Origin: Sporosarcina sp. ZBG7A
GTDB taxonomy: Bacteria; Bacillota; Bacilli; Bacillales_A; Planococcaceae
Assembly (NCBI RefSeq): GCF_000813425.1
Contig: NZ_JWIB01000015.1
Location: 1-64,000 of the forward strand
Length of the DNA stretch: 64,000 nucleotides
Direction: 5' to 3'
In this document: in pieces, positions 53,683 to 62,342 of the stretch
Numbering within the stretch: the first letter of the stretch is position 1
Layout of the letters: each line of letters opens with the position of its first letter
Program-made: the position numbers and the translations under genes
Notes under the pieces: generated by a model
Databases searched by the model: none
The model's input: only the letters and a program-made list of their open reading frames with translations
What the model was told of the DNA's origin: nothing

Positions 53683-54762
53683 TTGACGAAGAAACTGTGG
53701 TTTCAATCAGGCGTCGCCATTTTACTAGCGTTATTGATTATTAAATTCTTTTTAGAAATCAATTATATCTTTGCGCCAGTCGGTATTATTGCCAAAGCCA
53801 TCATCCTTCCTCTTGTTCTGGGTGGTGTGCTGTATTACATGACCGAACCGATTCAACGTTTTCTTGAAAAGCGGAAAGTGCCGAGATGGGGAAGTATTCT
53901 TATCATTTTCGTCATCTTAATAGGCGGGGTTTATGCGTTCTCTGCAGTTGTCGGTCCTCCTGTCGCAAATGAGGTTAACAAATTAATCGACAATGGCCCA
54001 ACGATTGCAAAAGAATTGACCCATTTAACAGACGTGGCGCTCGAACAGAAGAGAGATTTACCTCCAAAGCTTGAGGAATCACTTAACAGTGCAGCAGATA
54101 AAATACAGTCGTATGCGTTGAAATTTGGTGGGTGGATTGTTTCGTTCTTACAATCATTCGTTCAAGCGATTGTCTTGCTTGTGCTTGTACCTTTCTTCTT
54201 CGTCTTCATGTTGAAAGATCATGAGAAGCTCGCGCCTAAAATATACAACTATTTCAGTGGCAAGCGACGAGAGTGGGTAAAGAAAACCATTCATGATATT
54301 GATCATGTGTTACGCAGCTACATTCAAGGTCAATTTTTAATCAGTGCGATTCTCGCGACGATTATTTTAATCGGCTATTGGATTATCGGCCTGCAATATG
54401 CACTGCTCATTGCGATTTTTACGTTATTCATGAACTTGGTTCCGTTCATCGGACCGTGGATCGCTGTGGTGCCTGCGATTCTCATCGCATTTACACAAGA
54501 TCCGAAATTGGTCATTTGGGTTGCTGTCATCACTTTAATCGCCAACCAAGTGGACAGTAACTTCATTACTCCGAATGTAATGGGGAAATCTCTCGACATT
54601 CACCCGCTTACCGTCATCACCCTGCTACTTGCAGCAGGTAATATCGCAGGATTTGTCGGAATTATCGTAGCTGTGCCTGTATATGGGGTAGCTAAAGTAA
54701 TTGTCACAAATATTTATGCAGCACGACAAGATATTAAGAAGACCGCCACGAAAACGGTTTAG
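53683..54762 (+). CDS. AI-2E family transporter
   Basis: 359 residues, TTG start with GGAGG 7 nt upstream. Seven to eight helices with a helical extracytoplasmic segment at about 100-145. Family motifs: VPFFFVFMLKDHEKL, YIQGQFLISAILA, LVPFIGPWIAVVPA and PNVMGKSLDIHPLTV. Family members include AI-2 exporters and Na+(Li+)/H+ antiporters; Bacillales members are mostly uncharacterised. Confidence 0.9.
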   Translation: MTKKLWFQSGVAILLALLIIKFFLEINYIFAPVGIIAKAIILPLVLGGVLYYMTEPIQRFLEKRKVPRWGSILIIFVILIGGVYAFSAVVGPPVANEVNKLIDNGPTIAKELTHLTDVALEQKRDLPPKLEESLNSAADKIQSYALKFGGWIVSFLQSFVQAIVLLVLVPFFFVFMLKDHEKLAPKIYNYFSGKRREWVKKTIHDIDHVLRSYIQGQFLISAILATIILIGYWIIGLQYALLIAIFTLFMNLVPFIGPWIAVVPAILIAFTQDPKLVIWVAVITLIANQVDSNFITPNVMGKSLDIHPLTVITLLLAAGNIAGFVGIIVAVPVYGVAKVIVTNIYAARQDIKKTATKTV

Positions 54763-54767
54763 AATAG

Positions 54768-54802
54768 CCTCCGCCTCCTTTACTAGGATGCGGAGGTTTT
54801 TT
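54768..54802 (+). terminator. Terminator of the AI-2E gene
   Basis: 7-bp stem CCTCCGC/GCGGAGG, inner ATCC/GGAT-like pairing, T-run. Confidence 0.75.
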
Positions 54803-54854
54803 ATATAATTGCCCACCCAGCCTAGTAGGCCGGTGCATAGATTGAGGTGAGGTG

Positions 54855-55679
54855 GTGAAAGTGACTCAATCAGGTAAAATTGTGCAAGATCCTGTGCGTG
54901 TAGAACGAGCAGAATGGAAGCGTCAGCAAACGAAAGCACGACTGCAACAACTGCTCACAATTGTCTCTCCAGTTTTTTTACTTGTGCTATGGGAAGTCCT
55001 ATCTCGAACCGGTGTCATGGATATCCGTTTCTTCCCACCACCGTCCGCAATCTTGCAAACGTTCTGGGAACTGCTAGTTAGCGGCGCAATTGCAGAACAT
55101 GTTGGTGTCTCTCTGTATCGTATTGCGCTAGGATTTCTCGCAGGAGTGATTCCGGGAATCATTATCGGTTTGATGATGGGGCTATTTACTCCGATCCGGC
55201 ACTTTGTTTCGCCGCTCGTGATGGCGCTCATGCCGATTCCGACACTCGCGTTACTTCCGATTATCATTATTCTATTCGGGATTGGAGATCTGTCGAAAGT
55301 CATCACAATCGCAGGAAGTGTATTCTTCCCAGTCGTCATCAATACCGCTGCGGGTGTTCTTAACATCGACAAAATTTACTTAGATGTTGCAAATAACTAC
55401 GGGGCGAGTAAGTCCCAATTCTTTTTCAAAATCGCACTGCCTGGCGCGCTTCCGGTTATGCTAGAAGGCATTCAGATGGGGCAGGCGATTGCGCTATTAA
55501 CAATAGTAGCTGCAGAAATGATGGGTGCAACATCGGGTATCGGCTATCTGATTTGGACGTCGTACAAAGCATTTTTACTCCAAAATATGTTTGTCGGGTT
55601 GATCATGATTTCGTTCTTTGGTTATTTGTTCTCATTGCTGTTGAGGGGTCTTCAGAAAAAACTGCTGCCATGGAGGTGA
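54855..55679 (+). CDS. ABC transporter permease (SsuC/ThiX type)
   Basis: About 274 residues. Tandem GTG codons at 54852, 54855 and 54861 follow GAGGTGAGGTG; 54855 is taken. Six helices, with a BPD-transporter EAA loop (ANNYGASKSQFFFKIALPGALPVMLEGIQ). First gene of a three-gene importer operon of the sulfonate/nitrate/thiamine-precursor class. An unusual 30-residue basic N-terminus precedes the first helix. Confidence 0.87.
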   Translation: MKVTQSGKIVQDPVRVERAEWKRQQTKARLQQLLTIVSPVFLLVLWEVLSRTGVMDIRFFPPPSAILQTFWELLVSGAIAEHVGVSLYRIALGFLAGVIPGIIIGLMMGLFTPIRHFVSPLVMALMPIPTLALLPIIIILFGIGDLSKVITIAGSVFFPVVINTAAGVLNIDKIYLDVANNYGASKSQFFFKIALPGALPVMLEGIQMGQAIALLTIVAAEMMGATSGIGYLIWTSYKAFLLQNMFVGLIMISFFGYLFSLLLRGLQKKLLPWR

Positions 55680-55683
55680 ACAG

Positions 55684-56457
55684 ATGCCCCCTAAAATTGA
55701 AATTAACGATTTGACGAAAGTGTTTGTGAAGAAAACAGGAAGTGTGACAGCACTGCAAAATATCTCTATGACAATTGAAGACGGCGAGTTTGTCTGTCTG
55801 GTCGGACCGAGTGGCTGTGGTAAAACTACACTACTACGCATTTTAGCAGGACTTGAGAAACACAGCGCAGGGAACTTTAAGATTAACGCTGAACAGTCGA
55901 AGCGCCCGTTGCAATCCATGGTGTTTCAAGAAAAAGGGATTTTACCTTGGATGACAGTCCAAGACAACGTCGCGTTCGGTCTTGCAATGCGAAAAGCTCC
56001 GAAAGACATCATTGCGAAGCAGACCGCTTATTATTTGGAGAAAACCGGTCTCACACAATTTGCGAGTCTGTATCCAAGTGAATTGTCCGGAGGCATGAAG
56101 CAACGTGTCAGTATTGCACGTGCGTTTGCAAATGATCCGGAAATCTTGTTGATGGATGAACCTTTTGCTGCTTTAGATGAACAAAATAAGTTTATCCTTC
56201 AAGAAGAGTTATTGAGTATTTGGGCAGAAACGAAAAAAACGGTGCTGTTCATAACGCATAGTATCGACGAAGCACTCATGCTAAGTGATCGAATTTTACT
56301 CATGAGTGCACAGCCGGGGCAAATCATTCAGGAAGTTCGGATTGACCGACCCCGACCACGTAAAATCGAAGAAATTCGGAAAGATCCAGAACTGGCAGCG
56401 CAGTTTGTCGACATCTGGCAGCATCTACAAAAAGAAGTGCAGAAATCGAGAACATGA
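55684..56457 (+). CDS. ABC transporter ATP-binding protein (SsuB/ThiZ type)
   Basis: 257 residues. Walker A GPSGCGKTT, signature LSGGMKQRVSIA, Walker B LLMDEPF and H-loop ITHSIDEA. Starts 4 bp after the permease stop with GGAGG just upstream. Energises import with the neighbouring permease and binding protein. Confidence 0.9.
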   Translation: MPPKIEINDLTKVFVKKTGSVTALQNISMTIEDGEFVCLVGPSGCGKTTLLRILAGLEKHSAGNFKINAEQSKRPLQSMVFQEKGILPWMTVQDNVAFGLAMRKAPKDIIAKQTAYYLEKTGLTQFASLYPSELSGGMKQRVSIARAFANDPEILLMDEPFAALDEQNKFILQEELLSIWAETKKTVLFITHSIDEALMLSDRILLMSAQPGQIIQEVRIDRPRPRKIEEIRKDPELAAQFVDIWQHLQKEVQKSRT

Positions 56458-56472
56458 CGAAAGGGGAAGCGT

Positions 56473-57573
56473 GTGAAACAGCGGATGAAGGTAGGTTGGC
56501 TTGCAGTTGTATTAGGTGTTGCCGTTGTACTTGGAGGATGCGCGGAGAAAGAACCAGCGAAGCCTGAACCGGTTACAAAGCCGAGCGAAGGAGCTGAAAC
56601 AGGTCAGCTTTCGCCGCTCGAAAAACGGACGAAAGTCGTCATCGCAGAAGATGGGGCAGCGTCCGGAGCTGGATTTTATATTGCGAAAGAACGCGGATAT
56701 TTCGATGACTACAACATTGACGTGGAATTCACTGATTTTGCTAATAGTGATGATATGCTTCCAGCACTTGCCGCTGGAGAAGTCTCGATTGCTGGTGGGG
56801 TTTCTACTGCTTCCTTCTTCAACGCAATCGCTCAAGGGATCGACGTGCGAATCATTGCAGACAAAGGCCACAACATGCCGGGCGAATCGTATTTTTCTTT
56901 CGTCATCGGTAATCACATGAAAGACGTCATCAAAGACTATCCAGATTTTAAAGGTAAAAAGATTGCAGTCTCATCACGCAATTCGATTGATGGATACATC
57001 TACGAGGAAATGTTGAAGCATGCGGGTCTCACAGAGGAAGATGTGGAATATGTCCACATCGCAGATTTCGGCGCAATGCTCGGTGCGATTGACTCTGGAA
57101 CAATCGATGCTGCACTCAATATAGAGCCATTGATCGCACAGGGGATTGACAAAGGATTCCACGTACGTTTTGGAGACGCGACGGACTATGCTCCAGAATC
57201 CCAGATTGCAATGGTACTCGCATCGCCACAGTTCATGGAGGATGAAGAATTATCTATTCGCTTCATGGCTGCCTATTTAAAAGGAGTTCGGGATTATAAC
57301 GACGCGTTTTTCGAAGAGGTAGACGAGGATGCGATCATCGACATCATGGTGGAGCATACTGCGCTTAAAGATAAAGAGTTATGGGATAAGGTTTTTGTAA
57401 CGGGGCTCGATCCAGATGGCAAGATGTTCGTGGATGATATTCAAAAGCAATATGAGATGTATAAAGCGAACGGTGCGATTATTGGAGATATCGATTTCAA
57501 TAAAGCAATTGATACATCTCTAGCAGAAGAAGCAGTTGAATTACTTGGGGAATATGAGGCTGCTACGAAGTAA
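56473..57573 (+). CDS. Substrate-binding lipoprotein of the SsuA/ThiY (NMT1-like) family
   Basis: 366 residues, GTG start. Lipobox LGGC (C23), Pro/Glu linker, then a periplasmic-binding fold with AGFYIAKERGYFDDYNIDVEF and PALAAGEVSIAGG at the lobe-1 entrance. The class binds aliphatic sulfonates, nitrate, bicarbonate or pyrimidine precursors. No thiamine riboswitch or sulfonate monooxygenase gene is adjacent, so the ligand remains open. Confidence 0.87.
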   Translation: MKQRMKVGWLAVVLGVAVVLGGCAEKEPAKPEPVTKPSEGAETGQLSPLEKRTKVVIAEDGAASGAGFYIAKERGYFDDYNIDVEFTDFANSDDMLPALAAGEVSIAGGVSTASFFNAIAQGIDVRIIADKGHNMPGESYFSFVIGNHMKDVIKDYPDFKGKKIAVSSRNSIDGYIYEEMLKHAGLTEEDVEYVHIADFGAMLGAIDSGTIDAALNIEPLIAQGIDKGFHVRFGDATDYAPESQIAMVLASPQFMEDEELSIRFMAAYLKGVRDYNDAFFEEVDEDAIIDIMVEHTALKDKELWDKVFVTGLDPDGKMFVDDIQKQYEMYKANGAIIGDIDFNKAIDTSLAEEAVELLGEYEAATK

Positions 57574-57581
57574 TAAAACAG

Positions 57582-57625
57582 ACTGTCCGAAACGTCAGGT
57601 TGTCTGACGTTCGGGCAGTATTTTT
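57582..57625. terminator. Bidirectional terminator, importer operon/DMT gene
   Basis: Long stem ACTGTCCGAAACGTCAG / CTGACGTTCGGGCAGT followed by ATTTTT. Confidence 0.85.
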
Positions 57626-58589
57626 ATGGATTTTCTAGTAATGCGCGTTTTGCAGCGACAGCAGTTTGCCAACTATGAAGGGACATGCCAATAATAATGA
57701 CTGCGATGCCTACTAAAGAAATTGGACCAGGGAGCATCAAGTTAAGTAGAAGCATTTCACCTACCATCGCAAATATGAGCTCAAGTGACTGTGTCGCCTC
57801 AACTGCAGCAAGCCGTCCCTGATCATGTTGAACTAGATCGGTTGCCATGAAAAATAGGGTCGTCGCAATGACACCTGAACTCACCCCGACAACAAATGAC
57901 TGACCGAGCTGGCTCCAAGAAGGGAGTCCCACTGTTGCCCAAGCATAAATCGCAAGTGCAATCCAAATGGGCAACGTCATTAGTGTCATCGCAAGTACCC
58001 GCTGAAACGTATCAAGTGATCCACCCAATAGTTCCATCATTTTGCGATTGCCAAGTGGATAAGCAAAGGCTGCAATTAGGACAGGTAGTGTTCCAAATGC
58101 GAGGGCTTTCCCTGAAACTGACTGTGCATGAGGGATTTGTATCAAGACCACTCCCGCAAGTATGACCAGTGATATCAAAAGCGAGGGTAGGGGGATCCGT
58201 TGTCTAACACGATGCTTGCCTTCAGCCGTTTCTACAGTTAGGAAAAAGAGTGGTGCTAGTAGAACGCCCGCAACAATTGTTAATTGCCACGTCCCTGCAA
58301 GCAGCCAACCCGGGGCGTATGCTGCTGAAAAGGTTAAAGGGCCATAAAATAACACAAACGCGACAAAACTCCATGCGAAAAAGGGCCACGGTTTGGCAGT
58401 CATTTCACGCTTGACCGCCCCGAGCCCTTTTCGCGCAAAGACAATAGCAAAGAGAAACGGAACCATGAAGAAATAGCGGAGTGACGCGCTCCACATCCAG
58501 CTGCCTCCAGATAATTCCATTGAGCGGTTTAGTACAAATGTAACCGCAAAAAAGACAGCGGCGAGTACGCCAAGCCAAATCCCTTTCAT
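57624..58589 (-). CDS. DMT-superfamily multidrug-resistance-like transporter
   Basis: 321 residues, ten helices. N-terminal WLGVLAAVFFAVTFVLNRSMELSGGSW and GWLLAGTWQLTIVAGVLLAP are typical of the EmrE-related long family found in Bacillales. AAGGAGG before the ATG. Substrate unknown. The pepT gene lies upstream on the same strand, 12 bp away, so the two may be co-transcribed. Confidence 0.82.
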   Translation of the reverse strand: MKGIWLGVLAAVFFAVTFVLNRSMELSGGSWMWSASLRYFFMVPFLFAIVFARKGLGAVKREMTAKPWPFFAWSFVAFVLFYGPLTFSAAYAPGWLLAGTWQLTIVAGVLLAPLFFLTVETAEGKHRVRQRIPLPSLLISLVILAGVVLIQIPHAQSVSGKALAFGTLPVLIAAFAYPLGNRKMMELLGGSLDTFQRVLAMTLMTLPIWIALAIYAWATVGLPSWSQLGQSFVVGVSSGVIATTLFFMATDLVQHDQGRLAAVEATQSLELIFAMVGEMLLLNLMLPGPISLVGIAVIIIGMSLHSWQTAVAAKRALLENP

Positions 58590-58601
58590 GGTAACGCCTC
58601 C

Positions 58602-59831
58602 TTATGCACGAGATTCGTATAATTTTACAGCCTCAATGATGACTTGTGCCGCTTTTTCCATCGTTTCTGCAGAAACAAACTCGTAGCGACCATGGAAATT
58701 TTCTCCTCCAGCAAAAATATTAGGTGTTGGTATGCCCATATAGGAAAGCTGAGATCCGTCAGTACCGCCCCGGATTGGTTCAATTATTGGAGAAATGCCT
58801 AATTTGTTGAATGCTTCCGAAATGATATCGACGATTTCCATATGCGGCTCAATCTTCTCGCCCATATTGAAGTATTGGTCTTCCAATTCAAGTTCAATCG
58901 CGTCTACGCCATAATCCGATTGCATCTGAGCAACTGTATCGAAAAACAGTTTCTTGCGTGATTCATACGTTTCCTTGTCGAAATCACGAATAATATAGTC
59001 TAATACGGTCTTTTCAACAGAACCTTGAATGTCCATTAAGTGGATGAATCCTTCGCGTCCATCCGTTAGCTCAGGGATTTCTAAGCCAGGCATTGCTGCT
59101 TGGAATTCTTGTGCACGTAAGATGGAGTTCACCATTTTCCCTTTTGCAGTACCGGGGTGGACGTTCGTTCCTTTGAACGTAACACGTGCCCCGGCTGCAT
59201 TGAAACTTTCATATTGCAACTCACCAAGTGGGCCACCGTCCATTGTATACGCAAAGTCTACGCCAAAAGCATCCACGTTAAATAGGTGTGGGCCACGTCC
59301 GATTTCTTCATCAGGTGTGAAAGCAACACGTAATTTGCCATGCTTCACTTCGGGATGCTCTTGGAAATAAGCCATCGCCGTCATGATTTCGGCAACACCG
59401 GCTTTATCATCAGCACCAAGTAGTGTCGTACCATCGGTTGTGATCAACGTCTGTCCGATATAGTTTTGAAGCTCAGGGAAGCGACTAACAGAGAGGACCG
59501 TGTTTTCATTCAAAACCAGGTCACTGCCGTCATAGTTGTCATGGCGCTGTGGATTCACATTTTTACCCGTGAAATCAGGTGATGTATCAACGTGCGCTAA
59601 GAATCCGATTACAGGGATCTCTTTGTCTGTATTCGCAGGAAGTGTTGCGAACAAGTAGCCGTTCTCATCGAGCGTAATGTCTTCCATACCTAGTGTTGTG
59701 AGCTCTTCCTTCAATAGATGTAACAAATCCCATTGGTTAGTGGTGGAAGGAGTTGTAGAACTCTTTTCATCAGACTCAGTGTCAATCTTTGCATAGCGGA
59801 TGAATCGTTCCAATAGTTGTTCTTTCATCAC
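58602..59831 (-). CDS. pepT: Peptidase T (tripeptide aminopeptidase)
   Basis: 409 residues, M20 family. Metal and catalytic motifs: [35 protein letters not shown] and [10 protein letters not shown], and the C-terminal [14 protein letters not shown] cytosolic di-zinc enzyme that removes the N-terminal residue from tripeptides. GTG 59831 and ATG 59828 are adjacent possible starts after AAAGGGGA. Length exactly typical. Confidence 0.95.
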   Translation of the reverse strand: MMKEQLLERFIRYAKIDTESDEKSSTTPSTTNQWDLLHLLKEELTTLGMEDITLDENGYLFATLPANTDKEIPVIGFLAHVDTSPDFTGKNVNPQRHDNYDGSDLVLNENTVLSVSRFPELQNYIGQTLITTDGTTLLGADDKAGVAEIMTAMAYFQEHPEVKHGKLRVAFTPDEEIGRGPHLFNVDAFGVDFAYTMDGGPLGELQYESFNAAGARVTFKGTNVHPGTAKGKMVNSILRAQEFQAAMPGLEIPELTDGREGFIHLMDIQGSVEKTVLDYIIRDFDKETYESRKKLFFDTVAQMQSDYGVDAIELELEDQYFNMGEKIEPHMEIVDIISEAFNKLGISPIIEPIRGGTDGSQLSYMGIPTPNIFAGGENFHGRYEFVSAETMEKAAQVIIEAVKLYESRA

Positions 59832-59956
59832 GTCAAAAAATCCCCTTTCAATTCTATGTACTTGAGAGTCACCTCATGCAATCTGGGAATTAGGCAGACG
59901 ACAAAACCGACAGAACTGGTGTGATCTGTCGGAGGTTGAAGTCGGTGCTCTCTAGA

Positions 59957-60178
59957 TTATTCGACTGTATAATTTTTGTGAGCGACAACCGTCAGTGTGG
60001 ATGCTGCTCCAATCAGATCGGCGTCCTCTTCAGAAATTTCTACAATAACGGAGTTTTCTAAGATCTTGTGGATTGCCCCTAAAACGAAAACATCATTACG
60101 AGTGAACGAAATTTTTTCGCCAATTTTACGTGCTGCGATAAAATCAGAGACAGGATGCTCTTTACGCGGAAAAGCCAA
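59957..60178 (-). CDS. DUF2187 (YkvS-like) small protein, TTG start
   Basis: 73 residues from TTG 60178, which has GAGGAGG 6-7 nt upstream; no ATG is available near it. The C-terminal half carries the DUF2187 pattern KIGEKISFTRN, ILENSVIVEIS and VVAHKNYTV, as in B. subtilis YkvS. Small SH3-like beta fold; function unknown. Monocistronic. Confidence 0.8.
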   Translation of the reverse strand: MAFPRKEHPVSDFIAARKIGEKISFTRNDVFVLGAIHKILENSVIVEISEEDADLIGAASTLTVVAHKNYTVE

Positions 60179-60364
60179 ACGAATCCCTCCTCTAGTCTGT
60201 TTCGATATCTTTCGTATTGTGAAGACCCATGGCCATTCAGAAAAACAGACAGTGTGTTGTGCGGTTGGCCCGGTGGTTTGGAACATAAAAAATTGTAATA
60301 CTTCCATAAGTATAGCATAATTCGAACAATTTCGCGCTTTTCTTGTCGAAAGAGGTGGAATTGA

Positions 60365-60393
60365 TTGACCTTATACCAGAAGGGGTATATTAT
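60365..60393 (+). promoter_or_regulatory. Promoter with CsoR/CstR operator in its spacer
   Basis: -35 TTGACC at 60365-60370, 17-bp spacer, -10 TATTAT at 60388-60393. The inverted repeat TATACC-AGAAGG-GGTATA (60372-60389) fills the spacer, the type of site bound by CsoR-family tetramers. Points to autorepression of the gene at 60423. Confidence 0.8.
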
Positions 60394-60422
60394 GAACGTA
60401 GTTAAGAGAGGTGGCCAGATCC

Positions 60423-60689
60423 ATGGAATACGATGCAAAGGTAGTCAATCGTTTAAAACGAATAGAAGGTCAAATTCGCGGTGTCCTACGGATGATTGAG
60501 GCTGGTGATGAATGCAAAGACGTCATTACACAGTTGTCTGCGTCTCGCTCAGGAATCGATAGGACCATCGGGTTAATTGTGAGTACGAATCTGATTGCCT
60601 GTATGGAAAACGAAGAGCTTTCGGATAATCCGCAAGCAAAGGAGACGCTTGTAAAAGAAGCTGTCGACTTATTAGTAAAGAGCCGCTAA
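60423..60689 (+). CDS. cstR: CstR-type persulfide-sensing repressor (CsoR family)
   Basis: 88 residues from ATG 60423 (GAGGTGG 9 nt upstream; GTG 60411 is part of that site). All-helical CsoR fold. It has the two cysteines C31 and C60 of CstR and lacks the histidine (NLIAC instead of HLxxC) that copper-sensing CsoR needs, so it should respond to persulfides rather than Cu(I). No cst sulfur-detoxification genes are adjacent; targets must lie elsewhere. Confidence 0.82.
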   Translation: MEYDAKVVNRLKRIEGQIRGVLRMIEAGDECKDVITQLSASRSGIDRTIGLIVSTNLIACMENEELSDNPQAKETLVKEAVDLLVKSR

Positions 60690-60707
60690 CTGCAGGCTCT
60701 TTTTTTG
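60677..60707 (+). terminator. Terminator of cstR
   Basis: 6-bp stem AGAGCC/GGCTCT with an 8-T tail. It includes the cstR stop. Confidence 0.7.
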
Positions 60708-60828
60708 TGGGCTGAAAAATTAAAACCTTCTTACAGTTTTCTCATCAAGTCCTAATAATCATCTCAGAGTCCTCTCAGACTGTGGGGTTATGATATAAGT
60801 ATCCCAAAAGGAAAAGGAGAGGAACAAG

Positions 60829-61764
60829 ATGAAAAAGACATTGATCACAGCAGTAAGCGCACTACTTATTTCCGCAGGAGGTGCGAACGCAGCGACATTT
60901 GCACATGCAGATCAAAACGCAGATGCACAAAGCTCATACGCACACGTACAACACAACTCGAACTACGGTCAGCAAGTAAACCAAGACATCACAGGTCTGG
61001 AAGAGTACGCATCAGTTGCTTCCGTCATCGACCCAACTAGCTTCACTACACGTGTTACTGAAGACAACGTGTCCAACCGGGTAATTCTTTTCTCTGATAA
61101 CTACGGTCGTACACAGTACAAGAGTGTCTTCGTGAAAAAGACAGGACTTCTGAAAGTCATCAACTTAAAAGGTGGCGGTGTTGTCCTTGAAACGACTGTG
61201 AAAGCAGATGCACCACAAAAACCAGAAGTGAAGCCTGAGCAGCCGGGAAGTGCTATTAGCAATCTCCCTGAGTACAAAACACTGGCTTCAGCAGTAGACT
61301 TGACTGCTTTGACACCTGTCATCGTATCAGACAACTACAATAACCGTACGATCCTATTGAAAGATGCGAACGGTCAGGGACAATATAAGAGTGTCTTCGT
61401 GAAAAAGACAGGTCTATTAAAAGTCATTAACCTAAAAGGCCAAGGAGTTGTCATTGAAACAGTCGTAAAAGAAGACGCAGCAACACCAGCTCCAGAAGCG
61501 AAACCAGAGCAAAAGCCTGAAGCGAAACCTGAACAGCCTGCAAGCACAATCAGTAGCCTGCCTGAATACAACACACTCGCAGCTCACGTTGACCTAAGCA
61601 CGCTCACACCAGTAGTTGTCTCTGATAACTACAACAATCGCACAATCCTATTGAAAGATGCAAACGGACGCGAGCAATTCAAAAGCATCTACGTGAAACG
61701 CACAAACATGCTCAAAATCATCAACCTAAAAGGCGGCCAAATCTTCTACGGCGCAGCTCAATAA
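60829..61764 (+). CDS. Secreted protein with three tandem 71-residue repeats
   Basis: 311 residues. Sec signal peptide, cleavage near ANA (21) or AHA (27), no anchor. Repeats at 54-125, 143-214 and 241-311, each starting (I)xxLxEYxxLA and holding SDNY, ILxxDxxG and YKSVFVKKTGLLKVINLKG. Linkers are Pro/Glu/Lys-rich (KPEVKPEQP types). Repeats 1 and 2 share a 24-bp identical DNA stretch, so duplication is fairly recent. GGAGAGG before the ATG. No known family recognised. Confidence 0.8.
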   Translation: MKKTLITAVSALLISAGGANAATFAHADQNADAQSSYAHVQHNSNYGQQVNQDITGLEEYASVASVIDPTSFTTRVTEDNVSNRVILFSDNYGRTQYKSVFVKKTGLLKVINLKGGGVVLETTVKADAPQKPEVKPEQPGSAISNLPEYKTLASAVDLTALTPVIVSDNYNNRTILLKDANGQGQYKSVFVKKTGLLKVINLKGQGVVIETVVKEDAATPAPEAKPEQKPEAKPEQPASTISSLPEYNTLAAHVDLSTLTPVVVSDNYNNRTILLKDANGREQFKSIYVKRTNMLKIINLKGGQIFYGAAQ

Positions 61765-61775
61765 TCAATTCTTAC

Positions 61776-61818
61776 CTGCAGACCGAAGTCTACCAAGACT
61801 TTGGTTTGCGGGTTTTCT
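61776..61818 (+). terminator. Terminator of the repeat-protein gene
   Basis: Stem TGCAGACCGAAGTCT / AGACTTTGGTTTGC with G-U pairs, then TTTT. Confidence 0.7.
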
Positions 61819-61871
61819 ATCTCTTTCTTCTCTTTACCTGTTTCATGTGGTTCGTTGTCATATTAGGATCC

Positions 61872-62001
61872 GTTGATTGTAGTGGAAGACGGCGACTCCG
61901 GAGGGATGCTAATGGAAACAACCTAAGTTCGCGGCGTCCTGCCGCAACGGTTGCATGACCTACATCCTGTAGGCCCGCGTCCGACAGTAGTGGAAATCAA
62001 C
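61872..62001. repeat. Dispersed intergenic repeat with terminal inverted repeat
   Basis: About 130 bp, markedly G+C-richer than its flanks. It is bounded by GTTGATT (61872) and AATCAAC (to 62001), each end also having a GTAGTGGAA-like motif inside. It has the look of the fold-back elements (bcr/REP-like) scattered through Bacillales genomes, with AGACGGCGACTCC and CCCGCGTCCG segments. No ORF. Confidence 0.6.
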
Positions 62002-62112
62002 CCCGTAATAGTGTTGATTGCAAAACTATCAAATAATTTAGATTTAACTGTTGACTTTCTATTTTCAACCAAGTATACTCAGTTCCAAGATGGAAAACTG
62101 AATAAGTCACAA

Positions 62113-62229
62113 ACTCTTATCAAGAGCGGCGGAGGGACTAGGCCCTGCGATGCCCGGCAACCGGCAAGCTTACCAGCTTGCAAAGGTGCTACTTCCTACA
62201 GATCTATTATGGATCTGAAAGATAAGGGG
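62113..62229 (+). ncRNA. SAM-I (S-box) riboswitch
   Basis: P1 stem CTCTTATC / GATAAGGG. Conserved CAAGAG-xx-GxxGAGGGAC, GCCCGGCAACC, a variable P3 hairpin, then AGGTGCTA-TTCC and a final GAAAGATAAG. Binds S-adenosylmethionine and favours the terminator at 62246-62281, switching off metY when methionine/SAM is plentiful. Confidence 0.95.
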
Positions 62230-62245
62230 AAGTGCCAGCAATGGC

Positions 62246-62281
62246 AGATCCTCTTCTATAGGTAGAAGGGGATCTTTTTAG
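62246..62281 (+). terminator. Riboswitch-controlled terminator
   Basis: 12-bp stem AGATCCTCTTCT/AGAAGGGGATCT, loop ATAGGT, then TTTTT. Confidence 0.9.
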
Positions 62282-62342
62282 TTTCCCCATCACCCGTCCG
62301 GTGTGCGCAGTTCCATCAATCTAATTTCCGGAGGTTATGTAA

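Noticed and set aside
54803..54854. Thiamine riboswitch before the SsuC/ThiX-type importer
   Set aside because: The gap is only 50 bp and has none of the conserved TPP-box segments.
60411..60422. GTG start four codons upstream in cstR
   Set aside because: It is part of the Shine-Dalgarno AGAGGTGG; starting at ATG 60423 also puts the cysteines at 31 and 60 as in known CstR.
61119..61700. Possible CRISPR or non-coding direct repeats
   Set aside because: The repeats are in frame within one secreted protein and spaced about 270 bp apart; they are protein-domain duplications.
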